A DNA stretch of 64,000 nucleotides from Entomomonas sp945283395 (lineage in GTDB: Bacteria; Pseudomonadota; Gammaproteobacteria; Pseudomonadales; Pseudomonadaceae), in NCBI GenBank assembly GCA_946480835.1, contig CAMLLC010000004.1, positions 1-64,000 of the forward strand. Direction: 5' to 3'. The position numbers and the translations under genes are program-made. The first letter of the stretch is position 1. Each line of letters opens with the position of its first letter. The notes beneath the pieces were generated by a model, which saw nothing but the letters and a program-made list of their open reading frames with translations, ran no database searches and had not been told where the DNA came from. Below are positions 54,096 through 63,076 of the stretch, one piece after another.

Positions 54096-55490
54096 TTAAT
54101 CTATACCTAATTTTTTAAGACGATAGCGCATAGAGCGAAAAGATAAACCTAGCCTTTCTGCAGCAGCTGTTCTATTCCAACGAGTTTCTTCAAGTGCTTG
54201 AGTTAAAATTTTACGTTCTACTGCCTCTAAATACTCTTCTAAATTGCCAATATCTTCTAAATTAGGTAACTTATTATTTAAAGAAGGTAAAGGTTCTTCG
54301 ATAGAGGTAACGCTAGGATCTACCGTTGGTTGAGATTGAATGATAGTATCAGATATTGATAAAGTGCTAGCAAAACGTAAGTCTTCAGCTTTAATAACAC
54401 CACCTTCACATAGTGTACAAGCCCGCTCGAGAATATTTTCTAATTCTCGGACATTACCAGGAAAGTCATAAGTCTTCAATTTTTCAACAGCATCTTTGGC
54501 GAGACTTACTGAATAGCCAGCTCTACTCAATAATGTATGTGCTAATAATGGAATGTCATCTTTATGTGCCCTCAAAGGAGGAATTTTTAATTCGATGACG
54601 TTTAATCGATAATATAAGTCTTGACGAAATTTACCTTCCACGACTCTTATGGCTAAATCGGCATGAGTTGCGCAGAGAATTCGTACATCAATGGGTTGCT
54701 CTTGCTGATCGCCTATGGTTCGAACTGATTTTTCCTGTATCGTTCTTAATAGTTTAACTTGCATAGGTAAAGGTAGATCGGCTACTTCATCTAGAAATAA
54801 AGTTCCGCCATTGGCTGCCTGAAATAGGCCTATCTTATCTTGATTGGCCCCTGTAAAACTCCCTTTTCTATGACCAAAAAACTCGCTTTCCATAAGTTCA
54901 GTTGGAATAGCTCCACAGTTAACCGCAATAAAGGGTTGTTTAGCTCTAGGACCTTGTAAATGAATTAACCTTGCAATCACTTCCTTACCTGTGCCCGATT
55001 CACCATGAATATACACGGGTGCTTGACTTCGAGCTACTTTTGCGACTTGCGTACGAAGATTTTGGATAATAGCTGTTTCACCCAAAAATTGTTGCTCAAT
55101 GGGAATATTATCTACTTTCGCCGTATTGATATTAAGAGCCGCTTTAATAATTTTTCTTAAATGATTGAGGTCTATTGGCTTAGTTAAATAATCGAATGCT
55201 CCTGCTTTTAATGCAATAATAGCCGTATCCATGCTGCCATGAGCAGTAATCATTGCTATGGGCATTTGCGGATAATGTTCTTGAGTATATTCGATAAAAT
55301 CTAGTCCATCGCCATCAGGTAGCCGCATATCAGTAAGACAAAGATCAAAACTATCTTTGTTAAGTATATCTTTTGCATTTTGTAATGTGCCCACTGAATA
55401 GGTTTCTAATTTGAGACGGCCCAGTGTTATCTCAAGAAGTTCTCTAATATCAGGTTCGTCATCTATAATTAGTATTTTCGGTTGATTCAT
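54096..55490 (-). CDS. pilR: NtrC-family response regulator PilR
   Basis: A 464-residue sigma-54 activator. The receiver domain has the phospho-acceptor Asp54 in CLTDMRLPDGDG. The AAA+ domain has GESGTGKEVIARLIH, the sigma-54 contact loop GSFTGA and Walker B NGGTLFLDEVADLP. The C-terminal Fis-type helix-turn-helix is WNRTAAAERLGLSFRSMRYR. PilR activates pilA (type IV pilin) transcription in Pseudomonas. It is paired with pilS, 10 bases downstream of it. No pilus structural gene lies in this window. Confidence 0.92.
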   Translation of the reverse strand: MNQPKILIIDDEPDIRELLEITLGRLKLETYSVGTLQNAKDILNKDSFDLCLTDMRLPDGDGLDFIEYTQEHYPQMPIAMITAHGSMDTAIIALKAGAFDYLTKPIDLNHLRKIIKAALNINTAKVDNIPIEQQFLGETAIIQNLRTQVAKVARSQAPVYIHGESGTGKEVIARLIHLQGPRAKQPFIAVNCGAIPTELMESEFFGHRKGSFTGANQDKIGLFQAANGGTLFLDEVADLPLPMQVKLLRTIQEKSVRTIGDQQEQPIDVRILCATHADLAIRVVEGKFRQDLYYRLNVIELKIPPLRAHKDDIPLLAHTLLSRAGYSVSLAKDAVEKLKTYDFPGNVRELENILERACTLCEGGVIKAEDLRFASTLSISDTIIQSQPTVDPSVTSIEEPLPSLNNKLPNLEDIGNLEEYLEAVERKILTQALEETRWNRTAAAERLGLSFRSMRYRLKKLGID

Positions 55491-55500
55491 TATTATATTC

Positions 55501-57111
55501 CTACAGTAATGGTGCCCCTGAGCAGAATGTTATACGGAAACAACTTCCGCCTCCTTTTCTAGGTAAATAGCTTAACTGTGCTTGATTACTTTCGCATAAT
55601 TCTTTTGTTACAAATAGGCCTAATCCTGTACCTGTGCCATCATGGCTAGTAGTAAAAAAAGGCTCAAATAGTTTATCTATAAATTCAGGTTCGACACCTT
55701 TGCCATTATCTAATACATCAAGCTGTGGTAATTTACTTGTTGTATCAATATATAACATTAACCAAATTTGTGCTATGTTATCTTCTTGTTTTGTGTGACG
55801 TAAGCCATTTGTTACTAGATTGGTGACTATTTGGTGTAGTTGTGAAGGAATAATATAGGTATAAATAGGTTTAATGGCTATATCTACATGAATTTTCTGG
55901 TTAGGTTTAGCCATTTCTTGAAATTCTAGAATGAAATTTTCAAGCCAGCTAGTTAATTCAAGGGGATTCATTTCATAATGATAACTTTGAGATGGTTTTT
56001 TTCTAGAAAGTTGCAATACATTACTGATGATATTATTCATCCTATTAGAATTATTTAATATTATTTGTAATAATCGCTGGTCTTGCTTATCCATATTCTC
56101 TGATTCTTTCAACAATTGAACGGCGTGGCTAAGTGCCCCTAAAGGATTACGGATTTCATGAGCAATGCTGGCTGTCAAATGACCTAAAGAAGCTAACTTG
56201 ATTTGTTGAACTTGTTTAGCTATTACTTCCATGCTTTCCAAAAATACTAAAATAATTAGTTGATCACCATGTTTAGAGCGGATAAGGGTAGAGCGTAATT
56301 GGCCTAGTTCTTTCTTCGCAGGTTGTAAAGGAGGAAGTTCTAATTTGGGATTATTTAACCATTGTTTAATGGCATTATAAAGTTCTGGAAACACATGAGA
56401 TACTAATAAACCATCTAATAATGACTCACCTAATAAGTGGTGAGCTTCTTTGTTAGCCATAATAATCTGGCCTTCTCTATTGATCATTAAGACTCCTGAT
56501 GGCATTTGTTCAACAATAAGACTATTGAGCTTTTGTAAATTAGCTACATCTGAGGCTTTTTGTTTGGCTAATGCTTCACTAGTTTTCATGCGCGCCGTTA
56601 AGCTTTGAATCAATACTGCACTAATGAAACATAGTGCTCCCAAGGTACCAGCTTGAATGTAATGGCTTACAGAAATATAAGTTTGGGTGGATAGAATAAT
56701 AGTAATAATAATAATGGCGAGGCTACTGATAGCAGCAATAAAGAGGCCTATTTGCCCCCTAAATAGAGTATTAGCTATAGCAACAGTAACAATAAGTAAA
56801 TTACCTATACCACTATAGGTTCCCCCTGCTGCAAAAAATAGTATAGATAAAATAGTAATATCAAAAAATATTAAAGACAGGGTTAATTTTACTTTTGTTA
56901 ATAGCGGAAAAGAGAGGGAAATAAGGTTATATATAAAATAAATAATACAAGTTATATGGAAAATTTGTTTGTCAGAAGCCTTTAGAAAAGAATGATCGAG
57001 GTTAAAAGAAATAATGACAATAAGAACCAGACTTAAACTTAACCGATAAAGTTGATAAAGGAATAAAATTCGCTTAGTGGCATGATAAGAGTGTTCTAAT
57101 TGAAAAGACAC
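55501..57111 (-). CDS. pilS: Sensor histidine kinase PilS
   Basis: A 536-residue membrane kinase. Six hydrophobic segments occupy about residues 20-175, then a PAS domain (MINREGQIIMANKEAHHLLG), a HisKA phospho-acceptor in ASIAHEIRNPLGALSHAVQL, and an HATPase domain with VTNLVTNGLRHT and GTGTGLGLFVTKELCESNQA. Sequence and layout match PilS of Pseudomonas, which senses pilin levels in the inner membrane and controls PilR. The order pilS-pilR is conserved. It starts two bases after the PP0621-like gene stop. Confidence 0.92.
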   Translation of the reverse strand: MSFQLEHSYHATKRILFLYQLYRLSLSLVLIVIISFNLDHSFLKASDKQIFHITCIIYFIYNLISLSFPLLTKVKLTLSLIFFDITILSILFFAAGGTYSGIGNLLIVTVAIANTLFRGQIGLFIAAISSLAIIIITIILSTQTYISVSHYIQAGTLGALCFISAVLIQSLTARMKTSEALAKQKASDVANLQKLNSLIVEQMPSGVLMINREGQIIMANKEAHHLLGESLLDGLLVSHVFPELYNAIKQWLNNPKLELPPLQPAKKELGQLRSTLIRSKHGDQLIILVFLESMEVIAKQVQQIKLASLGHLTASIAHEIRNPLGALSHAVQLLKESENMDKQDQRLLQIILNNSNRMNNIISNVLQLSRKKPSQSYHYEMNPLELTSWLENFILEFQEMAKPNQKIHVDIAIKPIYTYIIPSQLHQIVTNLVTNGLRHTKQEDNIAQIWLMLYIDTTSKLPQLDVLDNGKGVEPEFIDKLFEPFFTTSHDGTGTGLGLFVTKELCESNQAQLSYLPRKGGGSCFRITFCSGAPLL

Positions 57112-57112
57112 G

Positions 57113-57340
57113 TTATTTTCCTACCTGTTGCTCATGAGTTAAACAACAATACCATTGACCATCATTTCCTTTAATTGAGCCTTTTTTAGGTGTATAAACT
57201 TGACAATAATTACATTTTACCATAGGTTCTATATCTTGTTTAGGTTCAGACGAAACAGGTCTTTTACTGATTTTTTGGATATGTGCCCAAAGGAAATAAA
57301 TAGGAGTACATACAGCTATAAAAATAAGAAATCTTGCCAT
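57113..57340 (-). CDS. PP0621-family small membrane-anchored protein
   Basis: A 75-residue protein with an N-terminal membrane helix (FLIFIAVCTPIYFLWAHI) and a cytoplasmic or periplasmic domain with CNYCQVYTPKKGSI and WYCCLTHE, cysteines that suggest a small zinc ribbon. It resembles the PP0621 family found next to pilS in Pseudomonas; function is unknown. The ATG at 57340 has AAAGGA nine bases upstream and is preferred to the longer frame from 57370. It is two bases upstream of pilS, in one likely operon. Confidence 0.75.
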   Translation of the reverse strand: MARFLIFIAVCTPIYFLWAHIQKISKRPVSSEPKQDIEPMVKCNYCQVYTPKKGSIKGNDGQWYCCLTHEQQVGK

Positions 57341-57418
57341 GGTGCTTAATCCTTTTATAAAGAATCTCAATATGTTACTAAAATAGATAAATTAAGTGTT
57401 TATTGCAAGGTATCTAAC

Positions 57419-58129
57419 CTAGTAAAAAAGTTTAGTAAGTAAAGCCACTACTGCTGTTTCTACTTTCAGAACACGTTGCCCTAATTGAATGGGTTGAAAA
57501 CCTATCTCTATGAGTTTAGTTACTTCATAGTCTATCCAGCCACCCTCTGGGCCAATGGCTAAAGTGATAGGCTGAGTTACTAAACTAGGACAAGTAGGAT
57601 AATTCCCTAAATGAGCTATTAGTTTGTTGGTGTGTTTGGCTAGAGTAGCAAGTTGATCCTCTACAAAGGGTTTAAAACGCTTTACCAGTTGTACTTCGGG
57701 GAGTATGGTATCTTTAGCTTGTTCTAAGCCCAACTGCAATTGTTGATTAATAGCTGTTGGGGTGAGAAATGGTGTTTGCCAAAAGCTTTTCTCTACTTTA
57801 TAACTATTAATGAGAATAATTTTACTTACGCCCAATGTAGTTGCCGTTTGTAATATGCGTCTTAACATTTTCGGACGAGGTAGAGCCAATAATAGGGTGA
57901 CAGGTAATTTAGTAGGGGCAATATTATTTAACTGGAAGTCTAAAATAGCCTTGTCATAGGAAAGTGCTATAATTTTAGCGAACCCTTTTTTACCATTTAT
58001 TAAACCGACCTCGAGGGTGTCTCCTACCTGACTTTGACGGATAAGTTGGATATGTTGTAAACGCCTATCTTTAATAATAGCTTGATTATCGCTAAGAAGA
58101 TCCTCTTCTGTTAATAATAGCAGATTCAT
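57419..58129 (-). CDS. rsmE: 16S rRNA (uracil-1498-N3)-methyltransferase
   Basis: A 236-residue SPOUT methyltransferase that modifies U1498 of 16S rRNA. An N-terminal PUA-like domain is followed by the knotted domain with LLLALPRPKMLRRILQTATT and the SAM-binding loops ITLAIGPEGGWIDYE and LGQRVLKVETAVVALL. Its ATG overlaps the hisE stop by four bases. In Pseudomonas the tatABC genes lie between hisE and rsmE; here they are absent. Confidence 0.93.
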   Translation of the reverse strand: MNLLLLTEEDLLSDNQAIIKDRRLQHIQLIRQSQVGDTLEVGLINGKKGFAKIIALSYDKAILDFQLNNIAPTKLPVTLLLALPRPKMLRRILQTATTLGVSKIILINSYKVEKSFWQTPFLTPTAINQQLQLGLEQAKDTILPEVQLVKRFKPFVEDQLATLAKHTNKLIAHLGNYPTCPSLVTQPITLAIGPEGGWIDYEVTKLIEIGFQPIQLGQRVLKVETAVVALLTKLFY

Positions 58130-58470
58130 TGTTGAGATTGGTTTAAAACTCTAGCCGCTTTCTCGGCATGACCAGATAAACCAAAACGCCTTTCTAGTTC
58201 ATCTAATATAGCTTGTGGATGTATATCTAGCGCGGTCAGCATAACCAAGCTATGAAACCATAAGTCAGCTGTTTCATAAATTACATCATCTATTTCGCCA
58301 CTTAATGCAGCATCTTTAGCAGCAATAATAGTTTCTGTAGATTCTTCACCTACTTTTTCTAAAATTTTATTTAAACCTTTATGATATAAACTCGCTACGT
58401 AGGAGCTTTCAGGAGAGGCATATTTGCGTTCTTCTAATACTTTTGCTAGTTTATTAAGGGTGTCTGCCAT
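58126..58470 (-). CDS. hisE: Phosphoribosyl-ATP pyrophosphatase
   Basis: A 114-residue all-alpha MazG-like enzyme, the second step of histidine synthesis. The metal-binding motif is VGEESTETIIAAKDA, followed by EIDDVIYETADLWFHSLVM. It is separate from hisI, as in Pseudomonas, and six bases downstream of it. The stop overlaps rsmE. Confidence 0.95.
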   Translation of the reverse strand: MADTLNKLAKVLEERKYASPESSYVASLYHKGLNKILEKVGEESTETIIAAKDAALSGEIDDVIYETADLWFHSLVMLTALDIHPQAILDELERRFGLSGHAEKAARVLNQSQQ

Positions 58471-58476
58471 AATAAG

Positions 58477-58869
58477 TTAACCTTTATGATAAATATCGTG
58501 AGAGTCTTTTAATGGAGTGGATATTGCTATCCATTTATTATCTATCAATTTACGATAAAAACAACTGGTATGACCAGTATGGCAAGCTATACCACCTATT
58601 TGCTCTACTTTTAGTAAAATAACGTCAGCATCACAATCAATATAAATCTCATGTAGTTTTTGAATATGACCCGATTCTTCACCTTTACGCCATAATTTGG
58701 CTCGTGAACGTGACCAATAGATAGCTCGTTGTTCGCCAATGGTAAGTGTTAGTGATTCACTATTCATCCAAGCCATCATAAGTATTTCACCTGTTTGATA
58801 ATCTTGGGCAATAGCAGGAATTAAGCCACTCTCATTCCATTTTATTTGTGTAAGCCATTCGTAAGACAT
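58477..58869 (-). CDS. hisI: Phosphoribosyl-AMP cyclohydrolase
   Basis: A 130-residue zinc/magnesium enzyme, the third step of histidine synthesis. The magnesium-binding aspartates are in EIYIDCDADVILLKVEQ and the zinc cysteines in IACHTGHTSCFYR; YWSRSRAKLWRKGEESGH is the substrate-binding stretch. It sits between ubiB and hisE, all on the minus strand with gaps under 10 bases. Confidence 0.96.
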   Translation of the reverse strand: MSYEWLTQIKWNESGLIPAIAQDYQTGEILMMAWMNSESLTLTIGEQRAIYWSRSRAKLWRKGEESGHIQKLHEIYIDCDADVILLKVEQIGGIACHTGHTSCFYRKLIDNKWIAISTPLKDSHDIYHKG

Positions 58870-58878
58870 ATAAGCTGA

Positions 58879-60489
58879 TTAACTAGATCGAATAATTAAG
58901 AAAATACCAACAACTGACATAAGGTAGATAGGCCATTGTTGAGCTATTGAAAAATTTTCAGTAAAACCAAGTATAATACTACCTATTAGTAATATTGCTG
59001 CAAATAATTTAACTAATATTGTCTCTTGTGTTTGTTTGGTTTGATGTTTCTGTTGTAATTTTATTTGACGATTTTGATGTTCAATAATATTTCGAGCCAT
59101 TTTAGCTAGATGAGGCAACTGTTCAAGTTGAGAACGAAAATCAGAGATAAGACGACGCACTCCTAATCTTTGTTTCATCCACCGCTCTAAATAAGGCTTG
59201 GCGGTATGCCATAAATCTAATTCAGGGTAGAGTTGACGCCCGAGTCCTTCAATATTTAATAAGGTTTTTTGTAGTAACACTAGTTGAGGTTGAACTTCCA
59301 TGTTAAAGCGACGAGCTATTTGGAATAGTCTCATTAATACAAAACCGAAAGAAATGTCTTTTAATGGCCTTTCAAAAATAGGCTCACAAACACTACGGAT
59401 AGCATCTTCTAATTCATTAACTTTAGTGTCAGGAGGTACCCATCCTGAGTCTAGATGAAGTTGGGCAACTCTGCGGTAGTCTCTTCGGAAAAAATAAAAT
59501 ACATTACGTGCTACATAATCCTGATCTTCAGGAGTTAAACTGCCTACTATCCCTCCATCTATAGCTATATAACGAGGGGAGTCAGGTTTGTTTGGATCTA
59601 CAAAAATATTACCTGGATGCATGTCAGCATGAAAAAAACTATCTCTTAATACTTGTGTAAAAAAAACTTCAACTCCGTGTTCTGCTAGAGCTTTTAAGTT
59701 AATATTAAATTCTTTGAGTCTAGCAATATCTGTAACAGCAATACCATAAATACGTTCCATTACTAAAACTTGTGAACGACAAAGAGGCCAGAATACTTTA
59801 GGAATATAAAGTAAATCAGAATTTTCAAAATTACGCCGTAACTGGGAGAGGTTTGCTCCTTCTCTTTGTAAATCTAGCTCGTCATTAATAGTTTTTTCAT
59901 AGTCTGTAATAACTTCTATAAGATGCATTCTTCGTGCATCATAATTAATGTACTCAGCTACTTTGGCACATGAATATAACCATGAAATATCTTGTGCAAT
60001 AATAGGTTTTAAATTAGGCCGTACCACCTTAACTACAACCTCTTCTCCTGTTTTTAAAATAGCTGTATGTACTTGAGCGATGGAGGCTGAAGCTAATGGT
60101 TGATAATTGAACTGGCTGAAAGCTTCGTTAACTTTCATACCTAATTGGCTTTCAATTAATGAGATTGATTGCTCTGTAGGAAATGGTGGAACATTGTCTT
60201 GTAGAGAGGCAAGTGAAGAAAGGATATCAGCAGGCAAAAGATCTTGCCTAGTTGAGAGCATCTGGCCAAATTTAACAAAGACGGGCCCTAGCTCCTCAAA
60301 TGATAATCTAATACGATCTCCTCTACTAATGCTTAAAGGTTTACGTCTAAACCACCGCCAAGGGAGAAATTTTTTAAAAATACGTACCCAAAAAGGCAAG
60401 ATAGGTATATCAAATAATAGGTCATCTAGGCGGTATTTGATAACAACCTTAGTAATTTTAAAGAGTCTTCGTATTGCCAGTAATCTCAT
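58879..60489 (-). CDS. ubiB: Ubiquinone biosynthesis atypical kinase UbiB
   Basis: A 536-residue member of the UbiB/ADCK family. The diagnostic KxGQ motif is in VFVKFGQMLSTRQDLLP, the nucleotide-binding lysine in EVVVKVVRPN, the ExD motif in INDELDLQREG, and the catalytic loop HADMHPGNIFV. Two C-terminal membrane helices end the chain (from LFAAILLIGSIILGF). It supports ubiquinone synthesis, probably as an ATPase acting on membrane-bound intermediates. It starts one base after ubiJ. Confidence 0.96.
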   Translation of the reverse strand: MRLLAIRRLFKITKVVIKYRLDDLLFDIPILPFWVRIFKKFLPWRWFRRKPLSISRGDRIRLSFEELGPVFVKFGQMLSTRQDLLPADILSSLASLQDNVPPFPTEQSISLIESQLGMKVNEAFSQFNYQPLASASIAQVHTAILKTGEEVVVKVVRPNLKPIIAQDISWLYSCAKVAEYINYDARRMHLIEVITDYEKTINDELDLQREGANLSQLRRNFENSDLLYIPKVFWPLCRSQVLVMERIYGIAVTDIARLKEFNINLKALAEHGVEVFFTQVLRDSFFHADMHPGNIFVDPNKPDSPRYIAIDGGIVGSLTPEDQDYVARNVFYFFRRDYRRVAQLHLDSGWVPPDTKVNELEDAIRSVCEPIFERPLKDISFGFVLMRLFQIARRFNMEVQPQLVLLQKTLLNIEGLGRQLYPELDLWHTAKPYLERWMKQRLGVRRLISDFRSQLEQLPHLAKMARNIIEHQNRQIKLQQKHQTKQTQETILVKLFAAILLIGSIILGFTENFSIAQQWPIYLMSVVGIFLIIRSS

Positions 60490-60490
60490 C

Positions 60491-61084
60491 TTAAGATTGC
60501 CTAAATGGTTTCTTTAATAAGCTTAGTAGATCAGTAACAGGGTTTGTTTTGGCTAATTTATCTATTTCATTAGAAAAGTGAATATTAGTGCCAATATTAG
60601 CCATATGGTGCTTAATGAAATTAATAGTTACTGCTAGCTGCTCTTTACCTGCTTTCAATGAGTTAATAATAGTGCTTGCAGTTACCGTTCCAACCCATTG
60701 GGAAAGTTCATAATGCCAATCAGGTTGTAGACTATCTAAAATCCTACCTAGAGTAAAAGCTAGAGAGGTTTTTCCCACAATAATAATACTTGAGCTGGCT
60801 AATAAATCCTCTTTGTTAGTAGTTAGTAATAATTGTAATAGTATAGGAGCTGGAGCAATAATCTTACAATCAGCAACTTGGCTACTATGGACCGTTAGGT
60901 AAGCACCATGTTCAGTAACTATAACATATAACGGATCAGTAGCTGTAAAACTGGTTTGAATAGCTATGACTTTAGTTGCTAATTGAGTTAGCTGGATAAT
61001 AGCTTTACCATCAGTTTTCAGTAATCTATTTAAACCCATTTCAGCAGTAGCTAAAAAAGCTTGGGTAAGTAGTTGACTATTCAT
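60491..61084 (-). CDS. ubiJ: Ubiquinone biosynthesis accessory factor UbiJ
   Basis: A 197-residue protein with an SCP2 lipid-binding domain (about residues 25-120), which binds ubiquinone intermediates and organises the soluble Ubi complex, and a helical C-terminal end (IDKLAKTNPVTDLLSLLKKP). Sequence conservation is low, but the position between ubiE and ubiB and the length are diagnostic. Its ATG overlaps the ubiE stop by one base. Confidence 0.9.
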   Translation of the reverse strand: MNSQLLTQAFLATAEMGLNRLLKTDGKAIIQLTQLATKVIAIQTSFTATDPLYVIVTEHGAYLTVHSSQVADCKIIAPAPILLQLLLTTNKEDLLASSSIIIVGKTSLAFTLGRILDSLQPDWHYELSQWVGTVTASTIINSLKAGKEQLAVTINFIKHHMANIGTNIHFSNEIDKLAKTNPVTDLLSLLKKPFRQS

Positions 61085-61857
61085 TAAGGTTTAATTCCTT
61101 TATGAAGAGCCACAATACCTCCAGTCATATTATGATAAGTGACAGGATGAAAGCCAACTGTTTGCATCATAGCTTTTAATGTTTCTTGGTCTGGATGCAT
61201 GCGAATCGATTCAGCTAAATATTTATAACTTTCTGAGTCATTGGCTATTAGTTTACCCATAAGAGGTAAAAAAGCAAAAGAGTAGCTATCATAGACTTTC
61301 GAAAAAAGCTGATTAGTAGGTTTGGAAAACTCTAAAACTAATAATCTACCGCCTGATTTTAAGACTCTAAAAATAGATGATAATGCTTGGTCTTTATGTG
61401 TGACATTGCGTAATCCAAAAGCAATAGTAACGCAATCAAAGGTTTCATCAGCAAAAGGTAAGTTCTCAGCATCAGCTTGTACAAAACGAACATTATAAAT
61501 GCACCCTTTATCAGTTAATTTATCTCGGCCTACACTCAACATTGAAGAATTAATATCAGCCAAAACTACTTCGCCAGTCGAACCCACTAATTTTGAGAAT
61601 TGTCTTGTTAAATCACCAGTACCTCCAGCTATATCTAGTACCTTATTGCCTGATCTTACTCCTGACAGTTCAATGGTGAAACGCTTCCACAAACGATGTA
61701 TTCCACCTGACATCAAATCATTCATGATGTCATATTTAGTTGCCACTGAGTGGAATACTTCAGCTACTTTTTTTGACTTTTGGCTTTCCGGTATGCTTTG
61801 GTAACCGAAATGAGTCATTTGTTCAGATTGTTGCTGTTTGTCTGTAGAGTTTGTCAT
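61084..61857 (-). CDS. ubiE: Ubiquinone/menaquinone C-methyltransferase UbiE
   Basis: A 257-residue SAM-dependent methyltransferase. The N-terminal HFGYQSIPESQKSKKVAEVF is typical, motif I is VLDIAGGTGDLTRQFSKL, and motif II-III is TIAFGLRNVTHKDQALSSIF. The C-terminus ends with MTGGIVALHKGIKP. It is first in the run ubiE-ubiJ-ubiB-hisI-hisE-rsmE on the minus strand. Confidence 0.96.
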   Translation of the reverse strand: MTNSTDKQQQSEQMTHFGYQSIPESQKSKKVAEVFHSVATKYDIMNDLMSGGIHRLWKRFTIELSGVRSGNKVLDIAGGTGDLTRQFSKLVGSTGEVVLADINSSMLSVGRDKLTDKGCIYNVRFVQADAENLPFADETFDCVTIAFGLRNVTHKDQALSSIFRVLKSGGRLLVLEFSKPTNQLFSKVYDSYSFAFLPLMGKLIANDSESYKYLAESIRMHPDQETLKAMMQTVGFHPVTYHNMTGGIVALHKGIKP

Positions 61858-61928
61858 AGTAATCCTCTTTGATAGTAGATAACATTCTAAACGTTAGCTT
61901 CTTAATCATCCAATACTTTTCATAATCA

Positions 61929-63074
61929 TTATGCTTTTCGCCAAGAAATACGAGACCAACCATAATCTCGCATCCAGCCTACTATGAAAGCTAGCATAGT
62001 ATAGAATATAGTTAACACTACTAACATAAGCAGATCTGACCATACATCCCATATAGGTAAACCTAATTGGTTAGTACCAGCTAGCATTTTAGTTGCCCAT
62101 GTAGAGGGAAGTAAACGAGATATAAACCATATAATAGGAGGCATAGAGCTAGCAGGCCAAATAGCTCCAGAAAAATAGAAAACAGGCATGGGTATAAAAG
62201 TAAGGGTTAAATAAACTAGTTCGACACTACGTAGACATTGCATAATAAATGTGCCCATCGCCATGGTAGCTAATAAAAAAGGTATAGTCAGCACTAAAAG
62301 TTCTAGAATAGGGGCTGTTTGCCTGAACCCCATAACCACAGGCCAGAAAACAAAAAGTACCACAGCAAGAAATAGCCAAATAGGAATTAACCCTGTCATA
62401 GCACCAAGATGGATATGCAAAGGAGTTTTGCCATTATGGGCAATATAAAGGGCAATACTGCTCCGAGTACTGGCCATCAGCATGGACTGTTGTAACATCA
62501 TAATGACTAAGCCCGGTAAAATGATAGCTGCAAAGTTAATACCAGGGTTATAAAGATCAGTTAAGTTGTCATTCATAGGGTTAAGAACTACTTGTGCCTG
62601 ACTCGGTGCATACCCTTGAGTAAAAAGTAGTTGCTGATTATATTGAGTTGATAACTCTTGGTAAATAGTTGTGATAGCTTGTTGTATTTGTCCATTTGCA
62701 AGGCGACTAGTGGCATCACCATAAACAGAAATTGTTGTTGTATCTCCTCGTAGAAAGTGTTTCTCAAAGTCTTTAGGAATAACTATAACAGCAAACAATT
62801 TACGCCAGTGTAGATCCTCACGCGCTTGGTCAAGATTATCATAGTTAATAGTTTGCATTTTAGGAGACGCATTGATTTGTCTTGTAATGAAGTGGCTAGC
62901 AATTCCACGATCTAAATCTATAACAGCAACGGGTAAATCCCATACTGTTTGATGACCAAATACTAAACTGGTTAAACAAAGAGAAACTAACAACATCATC
63001 CACATAGGAGTCTTAAGTAGTCTTAATAAGGTATTTTTAGCAGTTTTTAAATATTCTTGGAAGCTCTGCGACAT
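61929..63074 (-). CDS. ABC-2 type transporter permease (YhhJ/YbhR-like)
   Basis: A 381-residue inner-membrane permease. One membrane helix near residues 22-42 is followed by a periplasmic domain of about 140 residues (with VAVIDLDRGIASHFITRQIN) and five C-terminal helices (from INFAAIILPGLVIMMLQQSM). This is the layout of ABC-2 permeases in tripartite or HlyD-linked efflux systems. It follows the second permease gene by two bases. The ATPase and membrane fusion genes, expected upstream, lie outside the window. Substrate unknown. Confidence 0.85.
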   Translation of the reverse strand: MSQSFQEYLKTAKNTLLRLLKTPMWMMLLVSLCLTSLVFGHQTVWDLPVAVIDLDRGIASHFITRQINASPKMQTINYDNLDQAREDLHWRKLFAVIVIPKDFEKHFLRGDTTTISVYGDATSRLANGQIQQAITTIYQELSTQYNQQLLFTQGYAPSQAQVVLNPMNDNLTDLYNPGINFAAIILPGLVIMMLQQSMLMASTRSSIALYIAHNGKTPLHIHLGAMTGLIPIWLFLAVVLFVFWPVVMGFRQTAPILELLVLTIPFLLATMAMGTFIMQCLRSVELVYLTLTFIPMPVFYFSGAIWPASSMPPIIWFISRLLPSTWATKMLAGTNQLGLPIWDVWSDLLMLVVLTIFYTMLAFIVGWMRDYGWSRISWRKA

Positions 63075-63076
63075 AT

